A stretch of DNA of 63,328 nucleotides from Rudaea sp. (GTDB taxonomy: Bacteria; Pseudomonadota; Gammaproteobacteria; Xanthomonadales; Rhodanobacteraceae). Of the stretch, positions 9,210-18,298 are shown piece by piece (positions within the stretch are counted from its first letter, which is position 1; each line of letters begins with the position of its first letter). The stretch covers positions 1 through 63,328 of the forward strand of contig JARLJU010000173.1 in the NCBI GenBank assembly GCA_031291055.1, written 5' to 3'. The position numbers and the translations under genes were made by a program. Below the pieces are notes generated by a model that ran no database searches, was not told the DNA's origin, and saw nothing but the letters and a program-made list of their open reading frames with translations.

Positions 9210-9820
9210 GGCTGTGTCTCCTTCGGTCCGAATTTGCCGAGAGCCTGCAGGTAGGCGATCAGCGCATCCATTTCGGTCTTGCCCTCGACAGCCGCGGGGA
9301 TGGAGGCGAAGTCTGCGTCGGTGTACGGATCGCCAAGCCGCGCCAGGCCGCGCATGTGCGCCGCGACTTCAGTGGCGGATATCTTGGGCTGGATGAGCCA
9401 AGGGAAGGCGGGCATGTTGGATTCCGGCACAACATTGCGCGGATTGGTCAGATGCACGCGATGCCAGTCGTCACTGTAGCGTCCGCCCACGCGCGCAAGA
9501 TCCGGACCGGTGCGCTTGCTGCCCCACTGAAACGGTCGGTCGTACACCGATTCGCCGGCTACGGAGTACGGACCGTAGCGCTGCACCTCGGAAGCCAGCG
9601 AACGAATCATCTGCGAATGGCAGTTGTAACAACCCTCGCGAATATAGATGTCGCGTCCGGCAAGCTGCAGCGGTGGATAGGGCTTGAGCCCCGGCACCGG
9701 CTGGATCACCTGTGCCTGGAACATCAGCGGCACGATCTCCACCAAGCCTCCGATGCTGATGACGATGGCGATCAGCACGGACATCAGGCCGATGTTTTTC
9801 TCGATCAGAGCATGATTCAT
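9206..9820 (-). CDS. ccoO: cbb3-type cytochrome c oxidase subunit II (monoheme c), CcoO
   Basis: 204 residues. N-terminal membrane anchor (about 10-33), then [13 protein letters not shown] with the CYNCH heme motif (about 62-66) and the family block [26 protein letters not shown]. The distal part includes NMPAFPW, supplying the Met ligand. CcoO passes electrons from CcoP to CcoN. It lies 10 bases after ccoN. Confidence 0.96.
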   Translation of the reverse strand: MNHALIEKNIGLMSVLIAIVISIGGLVEIVPLMFQAQVIQPVPGLKPYPPLQLAGRDIYIREGCYNCHSQMIRSLASEVQRYGPYSVAGESVYDRPFQWGSKRTGPDLARVGGRYSDDWHRVHLTNPRNVVPESNMPAFPWLIQPKISATEVAAHMRGLARLGDPYTDADFASIPAAVEGKTEMDALIAYLQALGKFGPKETQP

Positions 9821-9830
9821 GTGCTTCTCC

Positions 9831-11255
9831 CTAAGCGGCCACGACGGTGGGAATCGGAACAGCGATCCGGGTGCTCGCGGACGCCCAGGTCTTCCAAACG
9901 TTGTAGGCCATGATCAGCGAACCGCTGAGAACCAGGAGCCCTCCCAGCAATCGGGTCACGTAGAACGGATAGGTCTGGGCAAGCGATTCGATAAACGTAT
10001 AGGTAAGCGTGCCGTCCGGATTGATCGCACGCCACATCAGACCCTGCATCACGCCAGCAATCCACATCGATGTGATGTATACAACTACGCCGATCGTTGC
10101 GACCCAGAAGTGCAGATCGATGAGCTTGGTCGAATACATGCGTTCGAGACCCAGCAGGCGCGGGATCATGCAGTAAAACGATCCGAACGTGATGAAGGCA
10201 ACCCACCCCAGCGCTCCAGCATGCACGTGACCGATGGTCCAGTCCGTATAGTGCGACAGCGCATTCACGGTCTTGATCGACATCATCGGCCCCTCGAAGG
10301 TGGCCATGCCGTAGAACGCAAGTGCGACTATCATGAACTTCAAGATCGGATCGGTGCGCAATTTGTACCAGGCTCCCGACAGGGTCATCATTCCGTTGAT
10401 CATGCCGCCCCACGACGGGGCCAGCAGAATCAACGAAAACACCATCCCCAGCGACTGCGCCCAGTCGGGCAGCGCCGTGTAGTGCAGGTGATGGGGGCCG
10501 GCCCACATGTAGACCGAGATCAAAGCCCAGAAATGGACGACGGAAAGACGGTAGGAGTAGATCGGGCGCTGTGCCTGCTTGGGCACGTAGTAATACATCA
10601 TGCCGAGGAAGCCGGCGGTCAGGAAGAAACCGACGGCGTTGTGGCCATACCACCATTGGACCATTGCATCGACGGCGCCAGAGTAGATCGGATAGGACTT
10701 CCACAGCGACACGGGAATTGCCAGATTGTTGACGATGTGCAAGACCGCAACGGTGATGATCATCGCGCCGTAGAACCAATTCGCAACGTAGATATGCTTC
10801 ACTCGCCGCTTGACAATGGTGCCGAAGAACACGACGCCGAATGCAACCCAGACGATCGCGATCAGGATGTCGATCGGCCATTCCGGTTCGGCATATTCCT
10901 TGGCTTGCGTGATCCCCAACGGCAGGGTGATGGCGACCGCGACGATCACCAACTGCCAGCCCCAGAACACGAAAGCGGCCAGCTTGTCACTGAACAACCG
11001 TACCTGGCAGGTGCGCTGCACGACATAGAACGCCGTAGCCATCAACGCGCATCCCCCGAACGCGAAGATCACTGCATTGGTATGCAGCGGACGCAGACGA
11101 CCGTAGCTGAGATAGGGGATATCGAAATCAAGCCAGGGCCATGCCAGCTCGGCGGCGAGGAACGCCCCGACGGCCATGCCGACGATGCCCCAGACGATGG
11201 TGGCAATCGTAAATTGCCGTACCACCTTGTCATTGTAGGTTGATGAGATTTCCAT
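9831..11255 (-). CDS. ccoN: cbb3-type cytochrome c oxidase subunit I (catalytic), CcoN
   Basis: 474 residues, the normal length, about twelve transmembrane helices. The low-spin heme and heme-copper histidines lie in [28 protein letters not shown] and the [15 protein letters not shown] region. The start is placed at [10 protein letters not shown], 19 codons inside the longest frame, because AAGGGAG precedes it. This terminal oxidase has very high oxygen affinity and pumps protons. An FNR-type operator lies 58 bases upstream, so expression is expected at low oxygen. Confidence 0.96.
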   Translation of the reverse strand: MEISSTYNDKVVRQFTIATIVWGIVGMAVGAFLAAELAWPWLDFDIPYLSYGRLRPLHTNAVIFAFGGCALMATAFYVVQRTCQVRLFSDKLAAFVFWGWQLVIVAVAITLPLGITQAKEYAEPEWPIDILIAIVWVAFGVVFFGTIVKRRVKHIYVANWFYGAMIITVAVLHIVNNLAIPVSLWKSYPIYSGAVDAMVQWWYGHNAVGFFLTAGFLGMMYYYVPKQAQRPIYSYRLSVVHFWALISVYMWAGPHHLHYTALPDWAQSLGMVFSLILLAPSWGGMINGMMTLSGAWYKLRTDPILKFMIVALAFYGMATFEGPMMSIKTVNALSHYTDWTIGHVHAGALGWVAFITFGSFYCMIPRLLGLERMYSTKLIDLHFWVATIGVVVYITSMWIAGVMQGLMWRAINPDGTLTYTFIESLAQTYPFYVTRLLGGLLVLSGSLIMAYNVWKTWASASTRIAVPIPTVVAA

Positions 11256-11312
11256 GCGCGCTCCCTTGGCTGCCAAGCGTGGGGAGTGTTGCCAAGTTGC
11301 TTTGCGCCACAA

Positions 11313-11326
11313 TTGATCGAAGTCAA
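11313..11326 (-). promoter_or_regulatory. FNR/ANR-type operator of the cco operon
   Basis: TTGATCGAAGTCAA, one base off the TTGAT-N4-ATCAA consensus. On the minus strand a weak -10 (AACACT, 11290-11285) follows after 22 bp, the distance expected when an FNR dimer sits at -41.5. Confidence 0.75.
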
Positions 11327-11376
11327 TTTGACTTCAAGTAGTTGGGCGTCAGGCGATTTCGCGCACCTGCCACAAA

Positions 11377-11390
11377 TTGATCCAGGTCAG
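11377..11390 (+). promoter_or_regulatory. FNR/ANR-type operator of the HiPIP-pta-ackA genes
   Basis: TTGATCCAGGTCAG, then 22 bp, then a -10 hexamer TAGACT at 11413-11418. The operator centre is 41.5 bp from the predicted start near 11425, a class II arrangement. Confidence 0.75.
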
Positions 11391-11490
11391 ATTCGGGTTC
11401 TTTGCTGCCGGCTAGACTGAGCATAGAAGTACGAATGCGCTTGCGCGACATGGCGGTTGATCAGATTGCACAAATCCCAGGAGATCAGTT

Positions 11491-11823
11491 ATGAACGAGA
11501 CCAATCCACGCCGGCAGTTCCTCAAATTGACCGGTGCCGCTGCTGGACTCGGCATGTTGGTGACGGCGCTGCCGCGTCACGCACGCGCCGACGAATTGCC
11601 GCATGTGCCTGAAACCGATCCGACTGCCTCTGCCCTGGGTTACAGGGAGGACGCAAGCAAAGTCGATGACGCAAAGTATCCAACGCACAAAGCCGGACTG
11701 TTGTGCTCAAACTGTCAATTCTTTGGTGGCACGGACAAGACGTCGTGGGCGGCCTGCCAGTTGTTCCCGGGCAAGGCAGTTTCCGCGAAAGGCTGGTGCA
11801 GTGGCTACAACGCGAAGAAATGA
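11491..11823 (+). CDS. High-potential iron-sulfur protein (HiPIP)
   Basis: 110 residues. A Tat signal (RRQFLKLTGAAAGLG, twin Arg at 7-8) is followed by AxA cleavage near residue 34. The mature part has the HiPIP ligand pattern CSNCQFF, then AACQLFPGK and GWCSGY, four cysteines for one 4Fe-4S cluster. HiPIPs are soluble periplasmic electron carriers, here probably donating to the cbb3 oxidase encoded divergently. Preceded by AGGAGATC and by its own FNR-type promoter. Confidence 0.93.
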   Translation: MNETNPRRQFLKLTGAAAGLGMLVTALPRHARADELPHVPETDPTASALGYREDASKVDDAKYPTHKAGLLCSNCQFFGGTDKTSWAACQLFPGKAVSAKGWCSGYNAKK

Positions 11824-11881
11824 CCATGGGCGCCGGTGTCTTGTCGTCGAGGTGTATTGAATCCATGCGAATCTGTGAGGC

Positions 11882-12880
11882 ATGAACGACACGCCGCCTC
11901 CCCGTCGTGACGAGCTATCCGTGACCGACGCGTCAATGCATCCCCGAGGACACGGCTGCTATAGCCGGCTGCTCGCGGCATGCAAGCGATTGCCGCCCGC
12001 ACGCATGGCCGTCGTCCATCCGTGCAGCGCGGAGTCGCTGGATGCAACGATCGAGGCAAGCTATGAACGGCTGATCGTGCCGGTGCTGGTCGGCCCCGAA
12101 CAGCGTATCCGGGCGCTGGCAAGCGAGCATTCGATCGATCTGGCTGGCATTGAGATCGTCGGCACCGAGTACAGCCATGCGTCAGCCGACGCCGCGGTGG
12201 CGTTGGCGCGCAGTGGCCATGTCACGGCGCTCATGAAGGGCAGTCTGCACACCGACGAGCTGCTGCATGCCGTGCTCGCCAAGGACTCTGGCCTGCGTAC
12301 CGAGCGTCGACTGAGCCACGTGTTCGTGATGGACATATCGACCTATCCCCGTCCGCTGATGATCACCGATGCCGTGGTCAATATCTACCCGAAGCTCGCC
12401 GAGAAACGCGATATTGTGCAAAATGCGATCAATCTCGCGCACCGCATCGGCATACGCGAGCCGCGTGTGGCGATTTTGTCCGCCGTCGAGACGGTCAATC
12501 CCGAGATGGTATCCACAATCGACGCAGCGGCGCTGTGCAAGATGGCCGAGCGCGGCCAGATCACCGGCGGCAAGCTCGATGGCCCCCTGGCGTTCGACAA
12601 TGCGATCGATGCGCGTGCGGCGCAGATCAAGGGCATTGTCTCGGAGGTGGCGGGGCGTGCCGATATTCTCGTCGTTCCGGACGTTGAAGCCGGCAACATG
12701 CTGGTCAAGCAGTTGACCTTTCTGGCCGACGCGGATTCTGCCGGCATCGTGCTGGGCGCGCGCGTCCCTATCGTGTTGACGAGTCGAGCGGACAGCGTGC
12801 GCAATCGCCTGGCTTCGGTTGCGCTCGGCGTGCTCTTGACGCAACCGCAGGTTCCCAATGAACTCGCCACACCGTCATGA
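11882..12880 (+). CDS. pta: Phosphate acetyl/butyryltransferase
   Basis: 332 residues, a single catalytic domain of the phosphate acetyl/butyryltransferase family without the MaoC or DRTGG extensions found in some relatives. Visible blocks are ALMKGSLHTDELL, RLSHVFVMDISTYPRPLMITDAVVNIYP, AILSAVETVNPEM and the late DILVVPDVEAGNMLVKQL. It interconverts acetyl-CoA and acetyl phosphate. Its stop overlaps the acetate kinase start (ATGA), so the two enzymes are translationally coupled. It starts 58 bases after the HiPIP gene, probably in the same transcript. Confidence 0.88.
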   Translation: MNDTPPPRRDELSVTDASMHPRGHGCYSRLLAACKRLPPARMAVVHPCSAESLDATIEASYERLIVPVLVGPEQRIRALASEHSIDLAGIEIVGTEYSHASADAAVALARSGHVTALMKGSLHTDELLHAVLAKDSGLRTERRLSHVFVMDISTYPRPLMITDAVVNIYPKLAEKRDIVQNAINLAHRIGIREPRVAILSAVETVNPEMVSTIDAAALCKMAERGQITGGKLDGPLAFDNAIDARAAQIKGIVSEVAGRADILVVPDVEAGNMLVKQLTFLADADSAGIVLGARVPIVLTSRADSVRNRLASVALGVLLTQPQVPNELATPS

Positions 12881-14082
12881 ACCCCGCGATTTTCGTCGTC
12901 AATGCGGGTTCGTCGAGCCTTAAATTCGCTCTATTCGGTGATGGGGCGGCGCTTGACCCTTTGGCCAAAGGCGAAGTCTCCGGGCTGGGAAAATCGGCGC
13001 ACTTGCGCGCTCAACGGATGCAGACGGCGGCACCCGCAACAGAGCGGGAACTGAGCGGAATCACGAGCGCGGCCGATGCGCTGAGCGTCGTCACCGACTG
13101 GATCGAGAACAATTTCCTGCAAGTTTCCTTTTCGGCCATTGGCCATCGCGTCGTTCATGGTGGCAGCAGATTCCACGCACCAATCCTCGTCGACGAGCCC
13201 ACCTTGCAGGAACTGGAATCGCTAGACCCGCTGGCGCCACAGCATCAGCCCTACAACCTTGCTGCGATCCGCACGCTGCGCCAGCGCTATCCGCGCGCGG
13301 CGCAGATCGCCTGCTTCGACACGGCATTTCATGCGGGCTGGGAAGATCGGGCGCGGCGCATCGCTTTGCCGCGCAAGTTTTACGATGCCGGCGTCCGGCG
13401 CTACGGCTTCCACGGCTTGTCATTCGAGTTTCTCAGTGAACGTGTGCAAACATTGGTGCCCGGCGCGCAACGCGTTGTGCTGGCGCATCTTGGCAGCGGC
13501 GCCAGCATTTGCGCGGTACGCGATGGTCGCAGCGTCGATTCCACGATGGGCTTCTCCGTGCTTGACGGGCTACCGATGGCGACGCGTTGCGGCGCCATCG
13601 ATCCCGGAGTGATCTTTCACCTGCACCGTTCTCATGCGCTGGACTTCGATCAGATCGAGCATATGCTTTACTACGACAGCGGGTTGAAGGGCGCATCCGG
13701 TATCAGCGCCGACATGCGCGACCTGCTCGCAAGCTCCGCGATCGAAGCGGCGCAGGCGGTCGAGTTGTTCGTGCATCATTGCGTCCGTTCGATCGGAGGG
13801 CTGGCCGCCGTGCTGGGAGGGATTGAAGTTCTGGTCTTCAGTGGAGGCATAGGCTGGCACGCGCCGTCAGTCCGCGCCCTGATCTGCGAACGCCTCGGAT
13901 TTCTCGGGATTGGGCTTGATGCGGTGTCCAACGCAGCCAATGCCGAGCGCATTTCCGCAGAGGGAATTGGCGTCTGTACGCTTGCGATTGAAACGAACGA
14001 AGAACTTGTCATCGCCCGACACTGCCGCCGGCTTCTCGCGAGCCGCGAAGGGCTCGTAGGCCAGAGCCGTCATAGACCTTGA
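12877..14082 (+). CDS. ackA: Acetate kinase
   Basis: 401 residues, full length. Starts with the phosphate-binding VVNAGSSSLKFALF and contains HRVVHGG, ACFDTAFH, YGFHGLS, LAHLGSGASICA and the late FSGGIGWHA loop, all hallmarks of the ASKHA acetate kinase family. Makes ATP and acetate from acetyl phosphate. Coupled to pta. Together with the phosphoketolase at 43.8 kb this forms a substrate-level ATP route for low-oxygen conditions. Confidence 0.94.
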   Translation: MNPAIFVVNAGSSSLKFALFGDGAALDPLAKGEVSGLGKSAHLRAQRMQTAAPATERELSGITSAADALSVVTDWIENNFLQVSFSAIGHRVVHGGSRFHAPILVDEPTLQELESLDPLAPQHQPYNLAAIRTLRQRYPRAAQIACFDTAFHAGWEDRARRIALPRKFYDAGVRRYGFHGLSFEFLSERVQTLVPGAQRVVLAHLGSGASICAVRDGRSVDSTMGFSVLDGLPMATRCGAIDPGVIFHLHRSHALDFDQIEHMLYYDSGLKGASGISADMRDLLASSAIEAAQAVELFVHHCVRSIGGLAAVLGGIEVLVFSGGIGWHAPSVRALICERLGFLGIGLDAVSNAANAERISAEGIGVCTLAIETNEELVIARHCRRLLASREGLVGQSRHRP

Positions 14083-14158
14083 CATACGGCTGCGCCAGCA
14101 TCGGATCGGAAAGATGCAGTTCTTGGTAGCAGCCGGGACTGCGGCATCTCTCACGTTT

Positions 14159-14983
14159 TCAGTGACGCATGAAAATGGGAAGCTTCCCGTGCTCCAGCAC
14201 ATGGCGCGTCGCGCCGCCGAAGACCCACTCGCTGAATCGCGCTCTGCCATAGGCACCCATTACCAACATATCCGCACGCACTTCCCAAGCGACCGAGAGA
14301 AGTTCGGTGCCGACGGCATCGTCTGCAACGGTAATCGCGCGCTTGCTAAATTCAAGACCATGGTGCTTGAGGTGATTCTCGATGTTCAGAGGCGGCTTCC
14401 AGTCGATGAGCGAATAGGGCTGCATTCTCTCGCCATGGATCAGGACAATGCGCTTGGCACGCTTGAGGAACGGCAGTGCCGCGTGGACTGCGCGGATCGA
14501 TTCCACGGAACCATTCCAGGCGACCGCTATCGTGTCTACGGATGCTCGCCTGGTGTAGGAGTCGGGAACCACGAGGCACGGTGCTCCGCACGCGAGGACT
14601 ACCGCACCCAGTGCGCCGATGGAACTCCATGGCGCTTTTATGCCCGATTCGAGAACAAGGAGGTCGTGCCAGTTTGCCGCGTAGGCGAGCACGGGCGAAA
14701 GATGCCCTTCCGCAACGAGCCACCGGTTTCGCTTCACCCCGAGCGCGCTCGCCGATTTGCGAAATGCAGGTTCCGCTTGTTGCGCGGATTTCACGACTTC
14801 GGCGGCGATCATATAGATTTCCGGAAATAGCAATGGCATCCCCATGGTCGGCAACGGAAGAACCGGCTCGGAAACGAAGATTCCCGTCAGCGATGCATCG
14901 AGCAGCGTCGCCATGTCGGCCGCATAGTGAAGACTATGGGTCCAGGTTTCGTAGTTGTTTGCGTGAACAAGAATGTCTTGCAC
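14159..14983 (-). CDS. Tandem-domain universal stress protein
   Basis: 274 residues, two UspA domains (about 1-140 and 148-273). The second keeps the ATP-binding pattern in MGAYGRARFSEWVFGGATRHVL; the first lacks it (VLESGIKAPWSSIGALG), as is common in tandem USPs. An FNR-type operator and TAGATT -10 lie upstream. Probably a cytoplasmic survival protein of the low-oxygen response; no specific biochemical role can be read from the sequence. Confidence 0.9.
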   Translation of the reverse strand: MQDILVHANNYETWTHSLHYAADMATLLDASLTGIFVSEPVLPLPTMGMPLLFPEIYMIAAEVVKSAQQAEPAFRKSASALGVKRNRWLVAEGHLSPVLAYAANWHDLLVLESGIKAPWSSIGALGAVVLACGAPCLVVPDSYTRRASVDTIAVAWNGSVESIRAVHAALPFLKRAKRIVLIHGERMQPYSLIDWKPPLNIENHLKHHGLEFSKRAITVADDAVGTELLSVAWEVRADMLVMGAYGRARFSEWVFGGATRHVLEHGKLPIFMRH

Positions 14984-15043
14984 GGTGCTGATCCTTCTTT
15001 GTTCATCGACCAGTCAAATCTAGTGTCGATGAGAAGGCGCCTA

Positions 15044-15057
15044 TTGACCCAGATCAA
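15044..15057 (-). promoter_or_regulatory. FNR/ANR-type operator of the tandem USP gene
   Basis: TTGACCCAGATCAA; on the minus strand 21 bp separate it from a -10 TAGATT (15022-15017). Confidence 0.72.
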
Positions 15058-15243
15058 TCACGCAAGGAATAGCAGCGAGGAGGAATAGCAGCGGGCATTG
15101 CCCCCACACCTGTGCGGACGAGCCGGACAGTGACGAACAAGCGAACACCCGCTCCCGTGAAGGAGCACTGCCGTGATTCACCGAAAATTGATTGGCAGCT
15201 GGTCGCCGGGAGGGGTAAGGCGGCACGAGGCGCCCGCGAGTTA

Positions 15244-15257
15244 TTGATCCAGGTCAG
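15244..15257 (+). promoter_or_regulatory. FNR/ANR-type operator of the RNase-phosphorylase-PRPP operon
   Basis: TTGATCCAGGTCAG, followed after 22 bp by TACGCT (15280-15285) as a weak -10. It lies 100 bp before the beta-CASP RNase start, the same distance as the operators of the HiPIP and USP genes. Confidence 0.68.
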
Positions 15258-15357
15258 CAATCCGACGTTCCGTGCAGCATACGCTTTCCCCAAGCCTCTC
15301 GTTTCATCAAGGTGACGCTGTGCGCAATCGAAGCGGTACGGGTTCGGGGGTCAGCCA

Positions 15358-16737
15358 ATGAAAATCCAGTTCCTCGGTGCTGCCGGCACCGTGACCGGTT
15401 CGAAATACCTGGTGACTGCGGACGACAGCCGTATCCTGGTTGATTGCGGGTTGTTCCAGGGACTGAAGCAATTGCGCCTGCGCAATTGGGCACCGCTGCC
15501 GTTCGACCCCGCAACGCTGTCTGCGGTCGTTCTTACGCACGCGCATCTGGATCACAGTGGATATGTGCCATTGCTGGTCAAGCAAGGATTTCGTGGTCGC
15601 ATCTATTGCACGGAAGCGACGCTGGAATTGTGCAAATTGCTATTGCCCGATAGCGGGCACCTGCAGGAAGAGGATGCCGAATACGCAAACCGTCATGGAT
15701 TCTCCAAACACAAGCCGGCACTGCCTTTGTATACGGAAGAAGAGGCGGAGAAATCGCTGAAGTATTTTCATCCCGTTGCTTACGATCAATGGATCGATCT
15801 GGGTCATGATCTTCGCGCAACGCTCGCCCCATCGGGGCATATCCTTGGTTCGGCATTCATCACGTTGACGGACGGCACTCGCAAAATCGTATTCTCCGGC
15901 GATCTGGGTCGTCCTTGTGACCCGATCATGGTCGCGCCGCGGGCCCTTGATCAAACCGACTATCTACTCATCGAATCCACTTATGGCGATCGCCTGCATG
16001 CGCGTGCGGATCCGTGGGACGAACTCGAGCCGGTGGTCACACGCACGATTCGCCGTGGCGGCGTCGTTGTCGTGCCGTCGTTTGCGGTCGGTCGCGCCCA
16101 GACTCTGCTGTACTGCATCCATCGCCTTAAGACGCAAGGGCGAATTCCAGCGGATCTGCCCGTGTACTTGAACAGTCCGATGGCCGTCGATGTGACGCAG
16201 CTTTACAAACGATTCCGGAGTGAACATCGCCTGGACCCCAAGGAATGCAATGCGATGTGCGGCGCGGCAAAATATGTCAACAGCGTAGAGGAATCCAAGC
16301 ATCTCAACACGCTAAACGAGCCAATGATCATTGTTGCGGCCAGCGGAATGGCCACCGGTGGCCGCGTCGTGCATCACTTGAAGGCCTTTGCGCCTGACGC
16401 ACGCAACACCATATTGTTTTCCGGTTTTCAGGCTGCCGGTACCCGTGGAGCTGCAATGCTTGCCGGCGCACAGGATGTCCGGATCCACGGCCAGGATATT
16501 CCGGTGCGCGCGGAAATCGCAACACTTTCCACTTTGTCTGCGCACGCGGACTATGCCGAGACGCTGGAATGGCTCAAGAATTTCAAGGCGGAACCGCGCA
16601 CAGCGTTTATTACGCACGGTGAGCCGGTCGCGGCCGACGCTTTGCGCCAGCATATCGAGCGCCAACTGCGCTGGGTGACGCACATCCCGGAGTATTGCGA
16701 AAGCGTCGACCTCGATGCGAAAGGCGATGAGGCATAG
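15358..16737 (+). CDS. MBL-fold beta-CASP RNA-processing exo/endonuclease
   Basis: 459 residues. Metallo-beta-lactamase core with THAHLDHSG (about 60-68), SGHILGSAF and SGDLGRP, then the beta-CASP insert with STYGDR and the SGMATGGRVVHHL block, and a C-terminal HADYAETLEW plus ITHGEP. This is the CPSF73/RNase J-like family acting on RNA. First gene of a tightly packed set (gap of 4 bases to the next) behind an FNR-type operator, which suggests RNA turnover during oxygen limitation. Confidence 0.9.
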   Translation: MKIQFLGAAGTVTGSKYLVTADDSRILVDCGLFQGLKQLRLRNWAPLPFDPATLSAVVLTHAHLDHSGYVPLLVKQGFRGRIYCTEATLELCKLLLPDSGHLQEEDAEYANRHGFSKHKPALPLYTEEEAEKSLKYFHPVAYDQWIDLGHDLRATLAPSGHILGSAFITLTDGTRKIVFSGDLGRPCDPIMVAPRALDQTDYLLIESTYGDRLHARADPWDELEPVVTRTIRRGGVVVVPSFAVGRAQTLLYCIHRLKTQGRIPADLPVYLNSPMAVDVTQLYKRFRSEHRLDPKECNAMCGAAKYVNSVEESKHLNTLNEPMIIVAASGMATGGRVVHHLKAFAPDARNTILFSGFQAAGTRGAAMLAGAQDVRIHGQDIPVRAEIATLSTLSAHADYAETLEWLKNFKAEPRTAFITHGEPVAADALRQHIERQLRWVTHIPEYCESVDLDAKGDEA

Positions 16738-16741
16738 CGCT

Positions 16742-18298
16742 ATGGCCGCAACTCCGCAGACGGCAGCACCGGCCGCTTGTGCGCTGACCGAACGCCACTT
16801 GCGCATTCGGCGGCTTGGTATCGACACGTATCAGGAGCCGGTCGTGTTCCTGCGCGAAGATTGCCACGTGTGCCGGTCGGAGGGCTTTGAATCGCAATCA
16901 CGCGTGGAATTGCGCCACGGTGACAAACGCATCGTCGCAACCCTGAATGTAGTACGAGCAGGCGGATTGATAGAACTGGCCGAGGACGAGGCTGGATTGT
17001 CAGAAGTTGCCTGGAGGTCGATTGGCGCCGCGGAGCGAGATGGCGTCAGCATCGGTCACCCGGCACCGGTGGAATCATTCTCGCATGTGCGTGCGAAGGT
17101 ATTCGGGCATGAATTTACAGCGCCTGCATTAGAGCAGGTGATCGATGACATCGGCGCCGGTCGCTATTCGAATATCGAGATGGCGGCGTTCATCACTGCG
17201 TGCGCTGCGGACCGGCTCAACACGCAGGAAACCGTTGCACTGACACAGGCGATGGTGGCGACTGGCTCGCGGCTTTCCTGGGCGCAACGTCCCATTGTGG
17301 ACAAACACTGCGTTGGAGGTCTTCCCGGAAACAGGACGACGTTAATCATCGTGCCGATTATCGCAGCCCTTGGGTTGAAAATTCCGAAGACTTCTTCGCG
17401 TGCGATTACGTCGCCGGCGGGGACAGCCGACACGATGGAGACACTCGCTCCCGTAGCGCTTGATGTGCCATCGATGCGGCGCGTCGTGGAGCGGGAAGGC
17501 GGTTGCATCGTCTGGGGCGGCGCGGTCGCGCTGAGTCCAGCGGACGACGTACTGATCCGTGTCGAGCGCCCTTTGGACCTGGATGGCGATGCGCAGCTTG
17601 TCGCATCCGTGATGTCGAAGAAGGCCGCTGCTGGATCGACGCATGTCGTCATCGATGTGCCGGTCGGACCAACGGCAAAAGTTCGCTCCGAAAGCGCGGG
17701 CCATGCACTGGCGTGGCAGTTGATAGAGGTGGGCCGTGCCCTGGGCTTGCATGTCGACGTGATGCTGACTGACGGTACGCAACCGGTCGGGTGCGGCATT
17801 GGTCCCGCATTGGAGGCGCGAGACGTCCTCGCGGTATTGCGGAATGACGCGGCCGCGCCCGCCGATCTGCGCGAACGTGCCATCATGCTTGCCGGTCGCA
17901 TCGTTGAGCTGGCGCAACTGGCGCCGCCGAATTCCGGTACCGCGCTCGCAGCCCAGGCGTTGGCCGACGGACGCGCATGGACGAAATTCCAGGCAATCGC
18001 CGAAGCGCAGGGCGGCCTGCGCGTTCCGCCGACGGCACGCGAGCACCACATCGTTGCTGCGACGCAATCGGGCGACGTCTTGGGCATCGACAATAGGCGG
18101 TTGGCGCGTATCGCGAAATTGGCCGGAGCGCCGCTGGTCCCCGCGGCGGGTCTGGATTTGCACGTCAAAATAGGCTCCCAGGTGGAGAAAGGGCAGCCGC
18201 TCTACACGATTCATGCTCAGTCGCTCGGCGAACTGCACTACGCGCTCGACTACGCGCAGGCACAGCAGCAAGTCATCGCTTTGGGAACGAGGCCGTGA
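16742..18298 (+). CDS. Thymidine/AMP phosphorylase-family enzyme (long form)
   Basis: 518 residues from the ATG at 16742 (another in-frame ATG at 16727 is possible). It has the extra N-terminal domain of about 85 residues that distinguishes archaeal AMP phosphorylases and the bacterial 'putative thymidine phosphorylase' group from ordinary DeoA (about 440). The family signature KTSSRAITSPAGTADTMETL is intact (about 214-233), as are DKHCVGG and the glycine-rich loop. It cleaves nucleosides or NMPs with phosphate, giving base plus ribose 1-phosphate or ribose 1,5-bisphosphate. The actual substrate is undetermined. Overlaps the PRPP synthetase-like gene by four bases. Confidence 0.85.
   Translation: MAATPQTAAPAACALTERHLRIRRLGIDTYQEPVVFLREDCHVCRSEGFESQSRVELRHGDKRIVATLNVVRAGGLIELAEDEAGLSEVAWRSIGAAERDGVSIGHPAPVESFSHVRAKVFGHEFTAPALEQVIDDIGAGRYSNIEMAAFITACAADRLNTQETVALTQAMVATGSRLSWAQRPIVDKHCVGGLPGNRTTLIIVPIIAALGLKIPKTSSRAITSPAGTADTMETLAPVALDVPSMRRVVEREGGCIVWGGAVALSPADDVLIRVERPLDLDGDAQLVASVMSKKAAAGSTHVVIDVPVGPTAKVRSESAGHALAWQLIEVGRALGLHVDVMLTDGTQPVGCGIGPALEARDVLAVLRNDAAAPADLRERAIMLAGRIVELAQLAPPNSGTALAAQALADGRAWTKFQAIAEAQGGLRVPPTAREHHIVAATQSGDVLGIDNRRLARIAKLAGAPLVPAAGLDLHVKIGSQVEKGQPLYTIHAQSLGELHYALDYAQAQQQVIALGTRP

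Noticed and set aside
9819..11243. Long plus-strand frame (474 codons) opposite ccoN
   Set aside because: Exact antisense shadow of ccoN; its protein is rich in Asp, His, Gln and Arg with no family resemblance.
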